From Amycolatopsis sp. CA-126428 (GTDB taxonomy: Bacteria; Actinomycetota; Actinomycetes; Mycobacteriales; Pseudonocardiaceae): a DNA stretch of 64,000 nucleotides. The stretch is taken from assembly GCF_002904335.1 (NCBI RefSeq), contig NZ_PPHF01000070.1, positions 1 to 64,000 on the forward strand, written 5' to 3'. Below the pieces are notes generated by a model. It did no database searches. It was not told where the DNA came from and was given only the letters and a program-made list of their open reading frames with translations. The position numbers and the translations under genes were made by a program. Of the stretch, positions 31,427 through 40,215 are shown piece by piece (position 1 is the first letter of the stretch; every line of letters starts with the position of its first letter).

Positions 31427-32554
31427 ATGACCGGACTTTCCCGTCGCACGTTCCTCGGCGCCGCGGCCGGCGCGGGCGCCGCCACCGTCCTCGGCACGCA
31501 GGTGGCCGGCGCGGCCACCACGGAGAAGGGCTGCTTCGCCGGCACGACCGCGTACCTCGGCAGCTACACGACCGGGGCGACCGGGCACGGCCTCGACGTC
31601 GCCACCCGTTCGGGCGCGGCACTGTCCCTGGTCCGGACGATCCCGGGGATCACCGACACGTCGTGGTTCGACCGCAGCGCCGACGGCAAGACGCTGTACG
31701 TCACCAACGAAGGCGACCCGGCCGGGTACGTCTCGGCGCTGAGCCTCGCCGCCCCGGGGAAACCGAAGCTGCTCAACAAGGTCTCGTCGAAGGGCGGCGC
31801 GCCGACGCACCTGAGCGTGCACTCGAGCCAGAAGTACGTGCTCGCCGCGAACTACAGCTCGGGCAGCGTCGTCGTGCTGCCGATCCTGGCCGGTGGCAAG
31901 CTCGGCGCGGCCACCGACCTGGTGACCCACCACGCCGACTCGGGGCAGGCGCACGCCCACCAGGTCGTCAACGACCCGACCGGCCGCTGGGTCCTGGCGG
32001 TCGACCTGGGCGCCGACTCGGTGTACGTCTACGGCTTCGCCGCCGGGAAGCTTTCGTTGCACCAGCAGCTGAAGCTGCCGTCCGGCGCCGGGCCGCGGCA
32101 CCTCGCGTTCGACCGCACCGGGAAGTTCGCCTACATCCTGCAGGAACTGCGGGCGGAGGTGACGGTGGCGAGCTGGGACGCGGCGGCGGGGCAGCTGAAA
32201 GCGCTGTCCGTCGTCCCGGCCGTGCCCGCCGGGAGCACCGGCGACCAGTTCCCGGGCGAGATCGTCGTGTCCAACGACGGGAAGTTCGTGTACGCGACCG
32301 TCCGCGGCCCGAACACCCTGGCCACCTTCGCCGTCTCCGGCGGCGGCGCGACGCTGAAGCTGGTGTCGAGCGTGCCGACCGGCGGCAACTGGCCGCGGCA
32401 CGTGGCCCTCGACCCGGCCGGAAGCTGGTTCTACGTCTCGAACCAGCGCTCCGGCACCGTCACCTGGCTGCCGCGCGACCCGGCCACCGGCCTGCCCGGC
32501 GCCGCTGCCGGCCAACTGGCCGTCGGCAGCGTCAACTCCGTCTACTTCGCCTGA
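31427..32554 (+). CDS. Tat-exported lactonase-family beta-propeller protein
   Basis: 375-residue YkgB/6-phosphogluconolactonase-type seven-bladed propeller. The N-terminus is a twin-arginine signal (LSRRTFLGAAAGAGAATVLG) ending near AGA. Propeller repeats recur as DGKTLYVTNEG, SSQKYVLAANYSSGS, GRWVLAVDLGADSVYVYG, GPRHLAFDRTGKFAYI and WPRHVALDPAGSWFYVSNQ. It lies 48 nt after the permease and before a terminator, so it is probably the last gene of the operon. Export argues against a cytoplasmic phosphogluconolactonase; substrate unknown. Confidence 0.9.
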   Translation: MTGLSRRTFLGAAAGAGAATVLGTQVAGAATTEKGCFAGTTAYLGSYTTGATGHGLDVATRSGAALSLVRTIPGITDTSWFDRSADGKTLYVTNEGDPAGYVSALSLAAPGKPKLLNKVSSKGGAPTHLSVHSSQKYVLAANYSSGSVVVLPILAGGKLGAATDLVTHHADSGQAHAHQVVNDPTGRWVLAVDLGADSVYVYGFAAGKLSLHQQLKLPSGAGPRHLAFDRTGKFAYILQELRAEVTVASWDAAAGQLKALSVVPAVPAGSTGDQFPGEIVVSNDGKFVYATVRGPNTLATFAVSGGGATLKLVSSVPTGGNWPRHVALDPAGSWFYVSNQRSGTVTWLPRDPATGLPGAAAGQLAVGSVNSVYFA

Positions 32555-32560
32555 GTCCGT

Positions 32561-32602
32561 CGTGAGTGGTAAGGCGGGTTAGAACCCGCCTTACCACTCA
32601 CG
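32561..32602. terminator. 42-nt perfect hairpin, bidirectional type
   Basis: Arms of 20 nt (CGTGAGTGGTAAGGCGGGTT at 32561-32580 and its complement at 32583-32602) around AG. It begins 6 nt after the lactonase stop and ends 24 nt before the next gene. The unusually long perfect stem may be a recurrent intergenic element of this genus (memory, unverified). Confidence 0.8.
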
Positions 32603-32626
32603 AGGGCACCTACGGGAGGTTCCCCC

Positions 32627-33901
32627 ATGAGACTGTTGCCGTTCGTCGCTGCGCTGGCCCTGCTGGCCGGCTGCGCGCCCACCCAGTCCGCACCCGCGGG
32701 CGGCGGCGCGGACGACAAGACCGGCACCGTCCGCGTCTGGCTGTTCGACGAGGCCAACCGCGCGCCGAAGGAGGCCGCGGTCAAGGACGCGATCACCGAG
32801 TTCAAGGCGGCCCACGCCGGCGTCGAGGTCGACGTCCAGTGGGTGCCGGTCGAGGGCCGCGCCGACAAGTTCTCCGGTGCCTTCAACGACGCGGCCAACG
32901 CCCCGGACGTCGCCGAGTTCGGCAACACCGACGTCTCGAACTACGCGGCCACCGGGGCGCTGGCCGACCTGACCGGCGACCTCGCCGCGTGGCCCGAGGG
33001 CAAGGACCTCATCCCGACCGTGCTGGACACCGCGAAGTCCGGCGGCCAGACCTACGGTCTCCCCTGGTACACCGGCATCCGCGCGTTGTACTACCGCACC
33101 GACGTCTTCACCGAGCTCGGCCTGAAGCCGCCGGCGACGCTGGCCGAGCTGACCGACACCGCCCGCCGGATCCGCGCCGCCAAGCCGGACCTCTACGGCA
33201 TCGCCGTCGGCGGCAAGTACACCTACGCGATGCTGCCCTTCCTCTGGGCCAACGGCGGGGAGCTGGCGCAGGAGCAGGGGAGCAAGTGGACGTCGACCGT
33301 CACCGGTGAGCAGGCGAAGGCCGGCGTGACGCAGTACGCGAACCTGCTCAAGGACGACATCTGCCCGCCCGCCCAGTGCGCCAACCTGACCGGCACGCAA
33401 AGCGTCACGGCGTTCGCCGGCGGCAAGGCCGGGATGACCATCGGCGGCGACTTCAACCGCAAGGCCGTCGAGCAGGGCGCGGTGAAGGGCAAGTACGCCG
33501 TCGTGCCGCTCCCGGGCACCGCGGCGGGCAGCACCGCGCCCGCGTTCGCCGGGGGCAACCTGCTGGGCGTGTTCAAGGCGAGCAAGCACCGCGGCCTGGC
33601 GCTGGAGTTCGTCGAGCTGCTCGGCGGCGCGAAGTACCAGGAGAAGATGTACACCGCGATGGGCAACCTGCCGACGCTGAGCGGGGTGCAGCAGAAGCTC
33701 GCCGCGAATGACCCGTTCCTCAAGCCGTTCGTCGACACCCTGAAGGCGGGCACGAAATTCGTCCCGGCGACGCCGGCGTGGTCGAAGATCGACAGCCAGA
33801 ACGTGCTGCCGACGGCCGTGCAGCAGATCGCGACCGGCGGGAAGGACCCGTCGGCGGCCCTGGCGGACGCGGCCGCGGCGATGAACAAGGCCTTCGGCTA
33901 G
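32627..33901 (+). CDS. ABC transporter sugar-binding lipoprotein
   Basis: 424-residue extracellular solute-binding protein, family 1 (MalE/NgcE/DasA type). Signal and lipobox LLAGC place Cys at residue 17. The mature part starts VRVWLFDEANR and contains WYTGIRALYYRTDVF and GGKAGMTIGGDF typical of carbohydrate binding proteins. ATG 32627 is preceded by GGGAGG. First of a four-gene unit with two permeases and a GH20 hexosaminidase, so the ligand is probably an N-acetylglucosamine oligosaccharide. Confidence 0.92.
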   Translation: MRLLPFVAALALLAGCAPTQSAPAGGGADDKTGTVRVWLFDEANRAPKEAAVKDAITEFKAAHAGVEVDVQWVPVEGRADKFSGAFNDAANAPDVAEFGNTDVSNYAATGALADLTGDLAAWPEGKDLIPTVLDTAKSGGQTYGLPWYTGIRALYYRTDVFTELGLKPPATLAELTDTARRIRAAKPDLYGIAVGGKYTYAMLPFLWANGGELAQEQGSKWTSTVTGEQAKAGVTQYANLLKDDICPPAQCANLTGTQSVTAFAGGKAGMTIGGDFNRKAVEQGAVKGKYAVVPLPGTAAGSTAPAFAGGNLLGVFKASKHRGLALEFVELLGGAKYQEKMYTAMGNLPTLSGVQQKLAANDPFLKPFVDTLKAGTKFVPATPAWSKIDSQNVLPTAVQQIATGGKDPSAALADAAAAMNKAFG

Positions 33902-34848
33902 TGGTGACGGTCCAGGAAGCCCCTTCCGTCACGGCGCCCGCGCGGCGGCCGAGGCGGAAGGAAGACGGCCGGGCCGCCGCGCTCTACCTCGCCCCGGCGG
34001 GCGTCCTGCTCGCCGCGCTGCTGGCCTACCCGATCTACCAGCTGGTCCTGATCTCCTTCTACGACTACGGCCAGCCGCAGGCCGCGGGCAACGCACCGCT
34101 GGTGTTCCTCGGCTTCGCGAACTACGCCGACCTGCTGTCCCAGGCGCAGTTCTGGACCGTGCTCGGCAACACGGTCGGATTCGCCGCGGCCTGCGTCGCC
34201 GGTTCGCTCGTCGTCGGCACCGGGCTCGCGGTGCTGGCTTCGCGGGTGCGCTCGCTGCCCCGGACGCTGCTGTTCCTGGCCGCGCTGGGCGCGTGGTCGA
34301 CGCCGGCGATCGCGGGCTCCTACGTCTGGCTGTTCCTCTTCGACACCGACTTCGGCCTGGTCAACGAGGTGCTGTCGGGCCTCGGGCTGCCGTTCGAGCA
34401 CCACTCCTGGACCTTCGGCACGCTCGGCGCCTTCGGGCTGGTCGCGGCCGAGGTGATCTGGTGCTCGTTCCCGTTCGTGCTGGTCACGATGTACGCCGGG
34501 ATCAAGGGCGTGCCGGACGAGGTCCTCGAAGCCGCGTCGCTCGACGGCGCGTCGGCGTGGCGCACGACGTGGACGATCGTGCTGCCGATGGTGCGGCCGC
34601 TGCTGATGATCGCCACCGTCCAGTCGATCATCTGGGACTTCAAGGTGTTCACCCAGATCTACGTGATGACCAACGGCGGCGGCGTGGCCGGGCGCAACCT
34701 GGTCCTCAACGTCTACGCCTACCAGCAGGCCTTCGCCGGGCAGGAATACGGCCTCGGCTCGGCGATCGGAGTCGTCATGACGCTGTTGCTGCTGTCGGTC
34801 ACCGGGTTGTACGTCCGGACGCAGCGCCGGAGCGCGGCATGGCTGTGA
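33901..34848 (+). CDS. sugar ABC transporter permease (MalF-like)
   Basis: 315-residue inner membrane permease with six predicted helices. The binding-protein-dependent transport motif that docks the ATPase is EVLEAASLDGASAWRTTWTI with the following VLPMVRP. Charged N-terminal tail (PARRPRRKEDGR) before the first helix. The GTG start shares a base with the stop of the binding protein gene, a second GTG follows directly. Overlaps the next permease by 10 nt. Confidence 0.92.
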   Translation: MVTVQEAPSVTAPARRPRRKEDGRAAALYLAPAGVLLAALLAYPIYQLVLISFYDYGQPQAAGNAPLVFLGFANYADLLSQAQFWTVLGNTVGFAAACVAGSLVVGTGLAVLASRVRSLPRTLLFLAALGAWSTPAIAGSYVWLFLFDTDFGLVNEVLSGLGLPFEHHSWTFGTLGAFGLVAAEVIWCSFPFVLVTMYAGIKGVPDEVLEAASLDGASAWRTTWTIVLPMVRPLLMIATVQSIIWDFKVFTQIYVMTNGGGVAGRNLVLNVYAYQQAFAGQEYGLGSAIGVVMTLLLLSVTGLYVRTQRRSAAWL

Positions 34849-35687
34849 AACGTCCCGGGCGGCTGGCCGCCGAAGTCGTCACGGTCGTGCTCGCCGGAGT
34901 GATCGCGTTCCCGCTGTACTGGATGGTGCTGTCGGCGGTGAAGCCGCCCGGCGAGATCCAGTCGGCGAACCCGAAGCCCTGGACCTTCAGCCCGTCGTTC
35001 GACAGCTTCTCGCGCGTCCTCACGGTTTCGGGCTTCGGGCGGTTCTTCGTGAACAGTTTGGTGGTGGCCCTGGTCGTCGTCGCGCTGTCGCTACTGCTGT
35101 CGTTCCTCTCCGCGGTGGCTCTGACGCGGTTTTCCTTCAAGGGGCGGACCGTGCTGCTGGTGATGACGCTCGTCGCCCAGATGGTGCCGGTGGAGGCGCT
35201 GACCATCCCGCTGTTCTTCCTGATGCGGTCCCTCGGCGCGGCGGTGCCGGCTTTCGGGCTGAACGAGCTGGGTTCGCTGGTGCTGGTGCACCTGGCGTTC
35301 AGCCTGCCGTTCGCGATCTGGATGCTGCGCGGGTTCGTCGCCGCGGTGCCGGTGGAGCTGGAAGACGCAGCGGCTCTCGATGGTGCGTCGCGGATGCGGT
35401 TCACCTGGCAGATCCTGTTCCCGCTGGTGGCGCCCGGGCTGGTCGCGGTCAGCGTGCTCGCGTTCATCCACGCGTGGAACGACTTCCTGTTCGCCAAGAC
35501 GTTCATCGTCTCCAAGACCGAGAACCAGACGCTGCCGCAGGCGATCCTGGTGTTCTTCAAGCCGGAGGACACCGATTGGGGCGCGGTGATGGCGTCGTCG
35601 ACGCTGATGACGATCCCGGTGCTGGTGTTCTTCGTCCTCGTCCAACGACGGCTGGTGTCCGGCATGGCCGGCGCCGTGAAGGGCTGA
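34839..35687 (+). CDS. sugar ABC transporter permease (MalG-like)
   Basis: 282-residue permease, six helices, second membrane subunit. EAA-type docking motif LEDAAALDGASRMRFTWQIL and FPLVAPGL. The segment AWNDFLFAKTF is typical of CUT1 permeases. No ATPase gene is in this unit; actinomycetes commonly energise such importers with a shared MsiK-type ATPase encoded elsewhere. Confidence 0.92.
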   Translation: MAVKRPGRLAAEVVTVVLAGVIAFPLYWMVLSAVKPPGEIQSANPKPWTFSPSFDSFSRVLTVSGFGRFFVNSLVVALVVVALSLLLSFLSAVALTRFSFKGRTVLLVMTLVAQMVPVEALTIPLFFLMRSLGAAVPAFGLNELGSLVLVHLAFSLPFAIWMLRGFVAAVPVELEDAAALDGASRMRFTWQILFPLVAPGLVAVSVLAFIHAWNDFLFAKTFIVSKTENQTLPQAILVFFKPEDTDWGAVMASSTLMTIPVLVFFVLVQRRLVSGMAGAVKG

Positions 35688-35688
35688 T

Positions 35689-37056
35689 ATGGCTTTCGAC
35701 ACCCTGCTCCCCCGCCCGGTTTCGGTGACGCCCACGCCGGGTTCGTGCCCCTGGCCGTCCACTGTGGAGATCCGGCCGGCTTCCTTGCCACCGGAGGGGT
35801 ACCGGCTCACGATTTCCCCCTCCGGCGTGGTTTTGGAGGCGGCCGATGCCGCCGGGGAGTGCCACGGGCGGGAGACGTTGCGGCAGCTGGCGGGACCGGC
35901 CGCGTTCCGGGTGGCCGGGTTCGCGCCTTCGTCGCTGCCGTGCGGCGTGGTCGAGGACCATCCGCGGTTCGGGTGGCGTGGCTGCCTGCTCGATGTGGCC
36001 CGGCACTTCCGGACCAAGGCCGAGGTGCTCCGGTTCGTCGACCTGCTGGCCGCGCACAAGCTGAACGTGCTGAACCTGCACCTCACCGACGACCAGGGCT
36101 GGCGCTTCGAGGTCCCGGCGTTCCCCCGGCTGACGTCGGTGGGCGGCTGGCGGCCGTCGTCGATGGCAGGCAGCGGAGGTGTCCAGGACGGCCGTCCGCA
36201 CGGCGGGTTCTACACGAGCGACGACCTGCGCGAGATCGTCGCCTACGCCGCTTCGCGGGCCATCACGGTGGTGCCGGAAATCGACATCCCGGGCCACGCG
36301 CGGGCGGCGCTGGCGGCCTACCCTTCGCTGGGGACTTCGTCGTCCTACGAGGTCTGGACCGCCTGGGGCATCAGCACTTCACTGCTGTCGCCGGTGGAGT
36401 CCACTTTGGATTTCTTCCGGCAGGTGTTCGACCACCTGCTGGAGATCTTCCCGTCCCCGGTGATCGCCCTGGGCGGCGACGAGACACCGGGCGCGACCGA
36501 CGAGCACCGCGCGTTCGTCCGGCAGCTGGCCGAGCACCTGGTGGCCCGCGGCCGCACCCCGATGGGCTGGGACGAGGTCCTCGACACCGACGGCCTCCCG
36601 CCGATGGTGATCGCGGCCTGGCGCAACGAGGACGCGGGCCTGCGGGCGGCTTCGGTGGGACACGACGTGGTGATGTGCCCGGAGCAGCACGTCTACCTGG
36701 ACCACCGGCAGTCCGACCAGCCCGACGAGCCGATCCCGGTCGGGGAGGTGCACACGCTGGAGGACGTGTACGCGTACGAGCCGGCGCTGAGCGGGCCGCG
36801 GCTGCGCGGGGTGCAGGCGCAGGTGTGGAGCGAACACCTGGACAGTGTCCGGCGGGTGGACTACATGGCGTTCCCGCGGTTGTCGGCGTTCGCGGAGGTG
36901 GCTTGGAGCGCGGGACCACGGGACTACGCGGAGTTCCTGCCTCGGCTGCGCGACCACCACCTGCCCCGCCTGGACGCGCTCGGCGTGGAGTACCGGCCGC
37001 TGGACGGGCCGCACCCCTGGCAGCTGCGGCCGGGCGTGCCGGGCCGGCCGCGGTGA
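35689..37056 (+). CDS. beta-N-acetylhexosaminidase (GH20)
   Basis: 455-residue family 20 glycosidase. N-terminal GH20b alpha/beta domain (about 1-90) followed by the TIM barrel with RGCLLDVARHF, LNLHLTDDQGWRFEVPAFP, EIDIPGHARAAL and the catalytic pair D264-E265 in ALGGDETPG (substrate-assisted mechanism, Asp orients the acetamido group, Glu is the acid). No signal peptide, so it acts in the cytoplasm on imported chitobiose-type sugars. It starts 1 nt after the permease stop. Confidence 0.93.
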   Translation: MAFDTLLPRPVSVTPTPGSCPWPSTVEIRPASLPPEGYRLTISPSGVVLEAADAAGECHGRETLRQLAGPAAFRVAGFAPSSLPCGVVEDHPRFGWRGCLLDVARHFRTKAEVLRFVDLLAAHKLNVLNLHLTDDQGWRFEVPAFPRLTSVGGWRPSSMAGSGGVQDGRPHGGFYTSDDLREIVAYAASRAITVVPEIDIPGHARAALAAYPSLGTSSSYEVWTAWGISTSLLSPVESTLDFFRQVFDHLLEIFPSPVIALGGDETPGATDEHRAFVRQLAEHLVARGRTPMGWDEVLDTDGLPPMVIAAWRNEDAGLRAASVGHDVVMCPEQHVYLDHRQSDQPDEPIPVGEVHTLEDVYAYEPALSGPRLRGVQAQVWSEHLDSVRRVDYMAFPRLSAFAEVAWSAGPRDYAEFLPRLRDHHLPRLDALGVEYRPLDGPHPWQLRPGVPGRPR

Positions 37057-38805
37057 TCACGGCAGCAGCGTCACCGTGACCGACCGGGTCGGGCCGACGT
37101 TGCCGGCCGCGTCGATGGACCGGTACTCGATCCGGTGCGTGCCGTACCCCGGCTTGCGCTCCGAGAACGGCGACACCGTCAGGCCACCCTCGCCGAGGTT
37201 GCCGTACGCCAGGCCGTCGATCTCCGTGCCGCGCGGGGTGAACAGGTACGGTGCCGCCGGGTCCGTCGGCCAGCCGTAGTACTTGTGCCAGCCGTCGCCG
37301 TCGACGCGGAACTCCGGCATTCCGTCCGGCGACTTCAGGCGCATCGTGAACGAACCGTGGTACACGCTGCCCTCGGGCAGCTCGGCCGTGGTCGTCGGGC
37401 CCGTGGCGTCCACCGGCCAGGTCAGCGTCGTGCCGCCGGTCGTCGCGGTGAGCGTGTGCGCGCCACGTGAGGCGTCGAGGGCGAAGTCGGACCCGGTTCC
37501 GGCCGGGCGGCCGTCGAGCGCCCACCGGACCTCCGGGATCGAGCCGGTCGGCTCGCCGGTTTCGACGTAGACCACGTCGTGGCCGCCGACCGGGCGCGAA
37601 ACCGGCGTCGACGCCACCACCGCCGGGCCGCCGGCGGGCGGGGTGACCACCGCCGTGTCGACCGTCCAGGTGCGGGTCGCCGACGGGCGGACGGCGGGGT
37701 CGCGGACGAACGGCGTCGGATCGGTCACCGTCGCCGTCAGCGTGTGGCGGCCGGGGCGCAGGTGCGCGCGACGCAGGTCGACCGCGTTCCGGCCGGGCAG
37801 CGCAACGCCGTCGAGGGTCCAGCGGACGTCGAGGCGGTGGCTCACCGGGTGCAACGGGCGCACCCAGACGACGCGGTCGGCACCGATCGTCCCGGCCGGG
37901 GTGCCACCGGCGATGAGCGGCACCTTCGCCGCGATCCGCTGCGTCATCCGTTCGCGGCCGACCTGGTCGAACGCGTAGCCGAGGGTCTTCATCATCGAGT
38001 GCCTGCTCGGCCGCCACACGCCGGTCTGGGTGTCCAGCCCGCCTTCGAAGCGGCCGATCGTGCCGCCGGACTCGCTGGGTTCGCCGAGCCAGCGCCACCA
38101 CTTCGCGTGCTGGGCGCGCATCTGCGGCTCGGTCAGCAGGGTGTGGTGGACCGAGTCCGGCTCGCCGCCCTCGTACGCGCCGCCCGGAACTCCGCGGGCG
38201 TAGTAGTCGTACTCGTCGTCGAGGCCGCCGAGCGAGTGGCCGAGTTCGTGCGGCGAGATGAGCGCGGACAGCGCGTTCCCGCCCGACGCCGTCGCGTAGG
38301 TGCCGCCCGCGCCGCCGTAGGTGGAGCTGTTGCCCAGCGCCAGGATCTGCCGGTTCGCGGGCGTCGTGCCGGGCACGAGATCGGCGTACCGCTGGGCGGC
38401 CGCGTCGTCGACGGTCAGCAGCCGCTGCACGCTCTGGGCGTTGCAGCCGCCCCAGAAACCCATGTCCAGCGGGGTGTTCCGGTGCGGCGCGTCGAGGGAA
38501 GGGTCACAGTCCACACCGGATTCCGGAGAGGCGATGGACACGGCGTAGACGTTGAAGTAGCTGCGGTAGGACTTGAACGGCTCGAGCGACCACAGGGTGC
38601 TGACGTGCCGCTCGACATCGGCGAAGAACTTCGGCTGCTCGGCGGCGGTGTAGCCGTCCCCGAGGACGACGAGGTTGAACCGCTGCGCGACCGGCCCGGT
38701 CACCTGGACCTCGGTGACGCTCGCGGCCGGCTCGGCGGCGTGGGCCGGGACGGCGATCCCGGCGGTCAAGACGAGCGCGGCAACGAACCCGGCCCACTTC
38801 CGCAT
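37057..38805 (-). CDS. secreted M64-family metallopeptidase
   Basis: 582-residue exported protein. Signal peptide cut after AHA (about residue 23). The catalytic domain (about 30-310) has the zinc motif HELGHSLGGLDDEYD (H186, E187, H190, E198), as in IgA-specific M64 peptidases. The C-terminal half is made of Ig-like beta domains with repeats such as VRWTLDGVAL and VRWALDGRPA and a chitobiase/Big-type module near the end (GYGTHRIEYRSIDAAGNVG). Substrate unknown. ATG 38805 has GGGGAG upstream. The stop abuts the convergent GH20 stop. Confidence 0.92.
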   Translation of the reverse strand: MRKWAGFVAALVLTAGIAVPAHAAEPAASVTEVQVTGPVAQRFNLVVLGDGYTAAEQPKFFADVERHVSTLWSLEPFKSYRSYFNVYAVSIASPESGVDCDPSLDAPHRNTPLDMGFWGGCNAQSVQRLLTVDDAAAQRYADLVPGTTPANRQILALGNSSTYGGAGGTYATASGGNALSALISPHELGHSLGGLDDEYDYYARGVPGGAYEGGEPDSVHHTLLTEPQMRAQHAKWWRWLGEPSESGGTIGRFEGGLDTQTGVWRPSRHSMMKTLGYAFDQVGRERMTQRIAAKVPLIAGGTPAGTIGADRVVWVRPLHPVSHRLDVRWTLDGVALPGRNAVDLRRAHLRPGRHTLTATVTDPTPFVRDPAVRPSATRTWTVDTAVVTPPAGGPAVVASTPVSRPVGGHDVVYVETGEPTGSIPEVRWALDGRPAGTGSDFALDASRGAHTLTATTGGTTLTWPVDATGPTTTAELPEGSVYHGSFTMRLKSPDGMPEFRVDGDGWHKYYGWPTDPAAPYLFTPRGTEIDGLAYGNLGEGGLTVSPFSERKPGYGTHRIEYRSIDAAGNVGPTRSVTVTLLP

Positions 38806-38882
38806 GGCGGCACTCCCCTGGTCGGCGATCTTTCCGGTGTACCGCACCCGTCGAAACGCCGGAACCCGCCGGAAGTCGGGGC

Positions 38883-39542
38883 TATGCTGACCGGATGGGG
38901 AATCGAGGGGGAATCTCGATCGCGGCCGGCGTGTTCGTGCTGCTGACCGCGTGCTCGGCCGCCGAACCGATCGCGCAGACCGCACCGCCCACGCCGGCGG
39001 TTTCGTCTCCGAAGCCGGCTCCGGTCTCGGATGCGCCGGCGCTGGGTCCGGGGCCGGGCTCGCCGGCGCCGACCACACCGCAGCCACCGCCGCCGCACTC
39101 GCCGGACAAGGTCACCTCGGCGTGCCCGTTCCTCGGAGTCACCGACGCCAGCGCCGCGATGAGCGCCCACATCGATGCCTACGCCGTCGAAGAAGCACCG
39201 GACAAGCGGCCGGGAATCACCACCTACCACTGCGCCTACGCCAGCCGGACCGGCGGGCTGCAGATCCACGACCTGTTCGTCACCGTCATCCCGGGCACCG
39301 GGCAGTTCGCGTCGCTGCTGAAGGAGTGGACCACGGACTGCGACAAGCCCGCGACCCCGATCGCCGGGATGGAAGCCACCGCCCGCACCTGCGCCCTGAG
39401 CGGCGCGGGCCAGGGCGGGGACGTCATGATCCTGGTCGGGAAGAAGGGCCACGGCGAGACACGGCTGGCCGAATTCCACCTGTGGCCCACCCGGTCGGAC
39501 GTCTACCCGAAGATCGCGCAGCTCCTGCTCGACCGGCTGTAA
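38883..39542 (+). CDS. uncharacterised lipoprotein
   Basis: Coding part is 38895-39542 (215 residues); the preceding TATGCT (38883-38888) is a -10 hexamer 6 nt before the ATG, implying a leaderless mRNA. Lipobox LLTAC puts the lipidated Cys at residue 20. A Pro/Ala/Ser-rich linker (about 21-70) connects to a folded C-terminal domain with three further cysteines (ACPFLGVTD, YHCAYAS, DCDKPA, TCALSG). The domain resembles small actinobacterial DUF3558-like lipoproteins, but I cannot assign it firmly. Confidence 0.75.
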   Translation, partial: YADRMGNRGGISIAAGVFVLLTACSAAEPIAQTAPPTPAVSSPKPAPVSDAPALGPGPGSPAPTTPQPPPPHSPDKVTSACPFLGVTDASAAMSAHIDAYAVEEAPDKRPGITTYHCAYASRTGGLQIHDLFVTVIPGTGQFASLLKEWTTDCDKPATPIAGMEATARTCALSGAGQGGDVMILVGKKGHGETRLAEFHLWPTRSDVYPKIAQLLLDRL

Positions 39543-39546
39543 GTCG

Positions 39547-40215
39547 TCATACGCGAGTCAGCCGGTACCAGACTTCCGGGCGGCCGACCTGGCCGTAGTG
39601 CGGCTCTCGGTGGGCCATCCCGTTGTCCGCCAAGTACTCCAGGTACCGCCGTGCCGTCACGCGGGACGCGCCGATCGCGCTGGCCGCCGCGCCGGCCGAA
39701 AGTCCCTCCGCCGCACCGGAAAGGGCGTCGGTGATCGCCTCCAGGGTCTGGACGCTCATGCCCTTCGGGAGCGGGGGCTGCTCGGTCGTGCGCAACGCCC
39801 CGAGGGCCCGGTCGATCTCCGCCTGGCCGGTGACCTCGCCGGACGCGTCGCGGAATTCCGCGTAGCGCTCGAGCTTTTCGCGCAGGGTCGCGAACGTGAA
39901 CGGCTTGAGCAGGTACTGCACCACCCCGACCGACACCGCCGCCTTGACCAGGGCGAGGTCGCGCGCCGACGTCACCGCGATGACGTCGATCGGCAGTCCC
40001 GCCGCGCGCAGCGACCGGCACACCGCCAGCCCGTGCGTGTCCGGCAGGTAGAAGTCCAGCAGCACCAGGTCGACCGGCTCGCGTTCGCAGAACCGCAGCG
40101 CGTCGCCGCCGGAGTGGACCACGCCGGCCACCGCGAAGCCGGGGAGCCGCTCGACGTAGACGCGGTGCGCCTCCGCGGCCACCGGCTCGTCCTCCACCAC
40201 CAGCACCCGGATCAC
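39547..40215 (-). CDS. DcuR/CitB-family response regulator
   Basis: 222-residue regulator. Receiver domain (1-120) with acidic pocket VVEDEP, phospho-acceptor Asp in LVLLDFYLPDTHG, conserved Thr/Ser in AVTSARD and Lys in YLLKPF. The C-terminal DNA-binding domain (about 150-220) has SAGAAASAIGASRVTARRYL and the DcuR-type ending GRPEVWYRL. Its GTG start overlaps the sensor kinase stop (GTGA). With the kinase and the divergent DctA-type symporter it forms a C4-dicarboxylate (or citrate) sensing unit. Confidence 0.93.
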   Translation of the reverse strand: MIRVLVVEDEPVAAEAHRVYVERLPGFAVAGVVHSGGDALRFCEREPVDLVLLDFYLPDTHGLAVCRSLRAAGLPIDVIAVTSARDLALVKAAVSVGVVQYLLKPFTFATLREKLERYAEFRDASGEVTGQAEIDRALGALRTTEQPPLPKGMSVQTLEAITDALSGAAEGLSAGAAASAIGASRVTARRYLEYLADNGMAHREPHYGQVGRPEVWYRLTRV

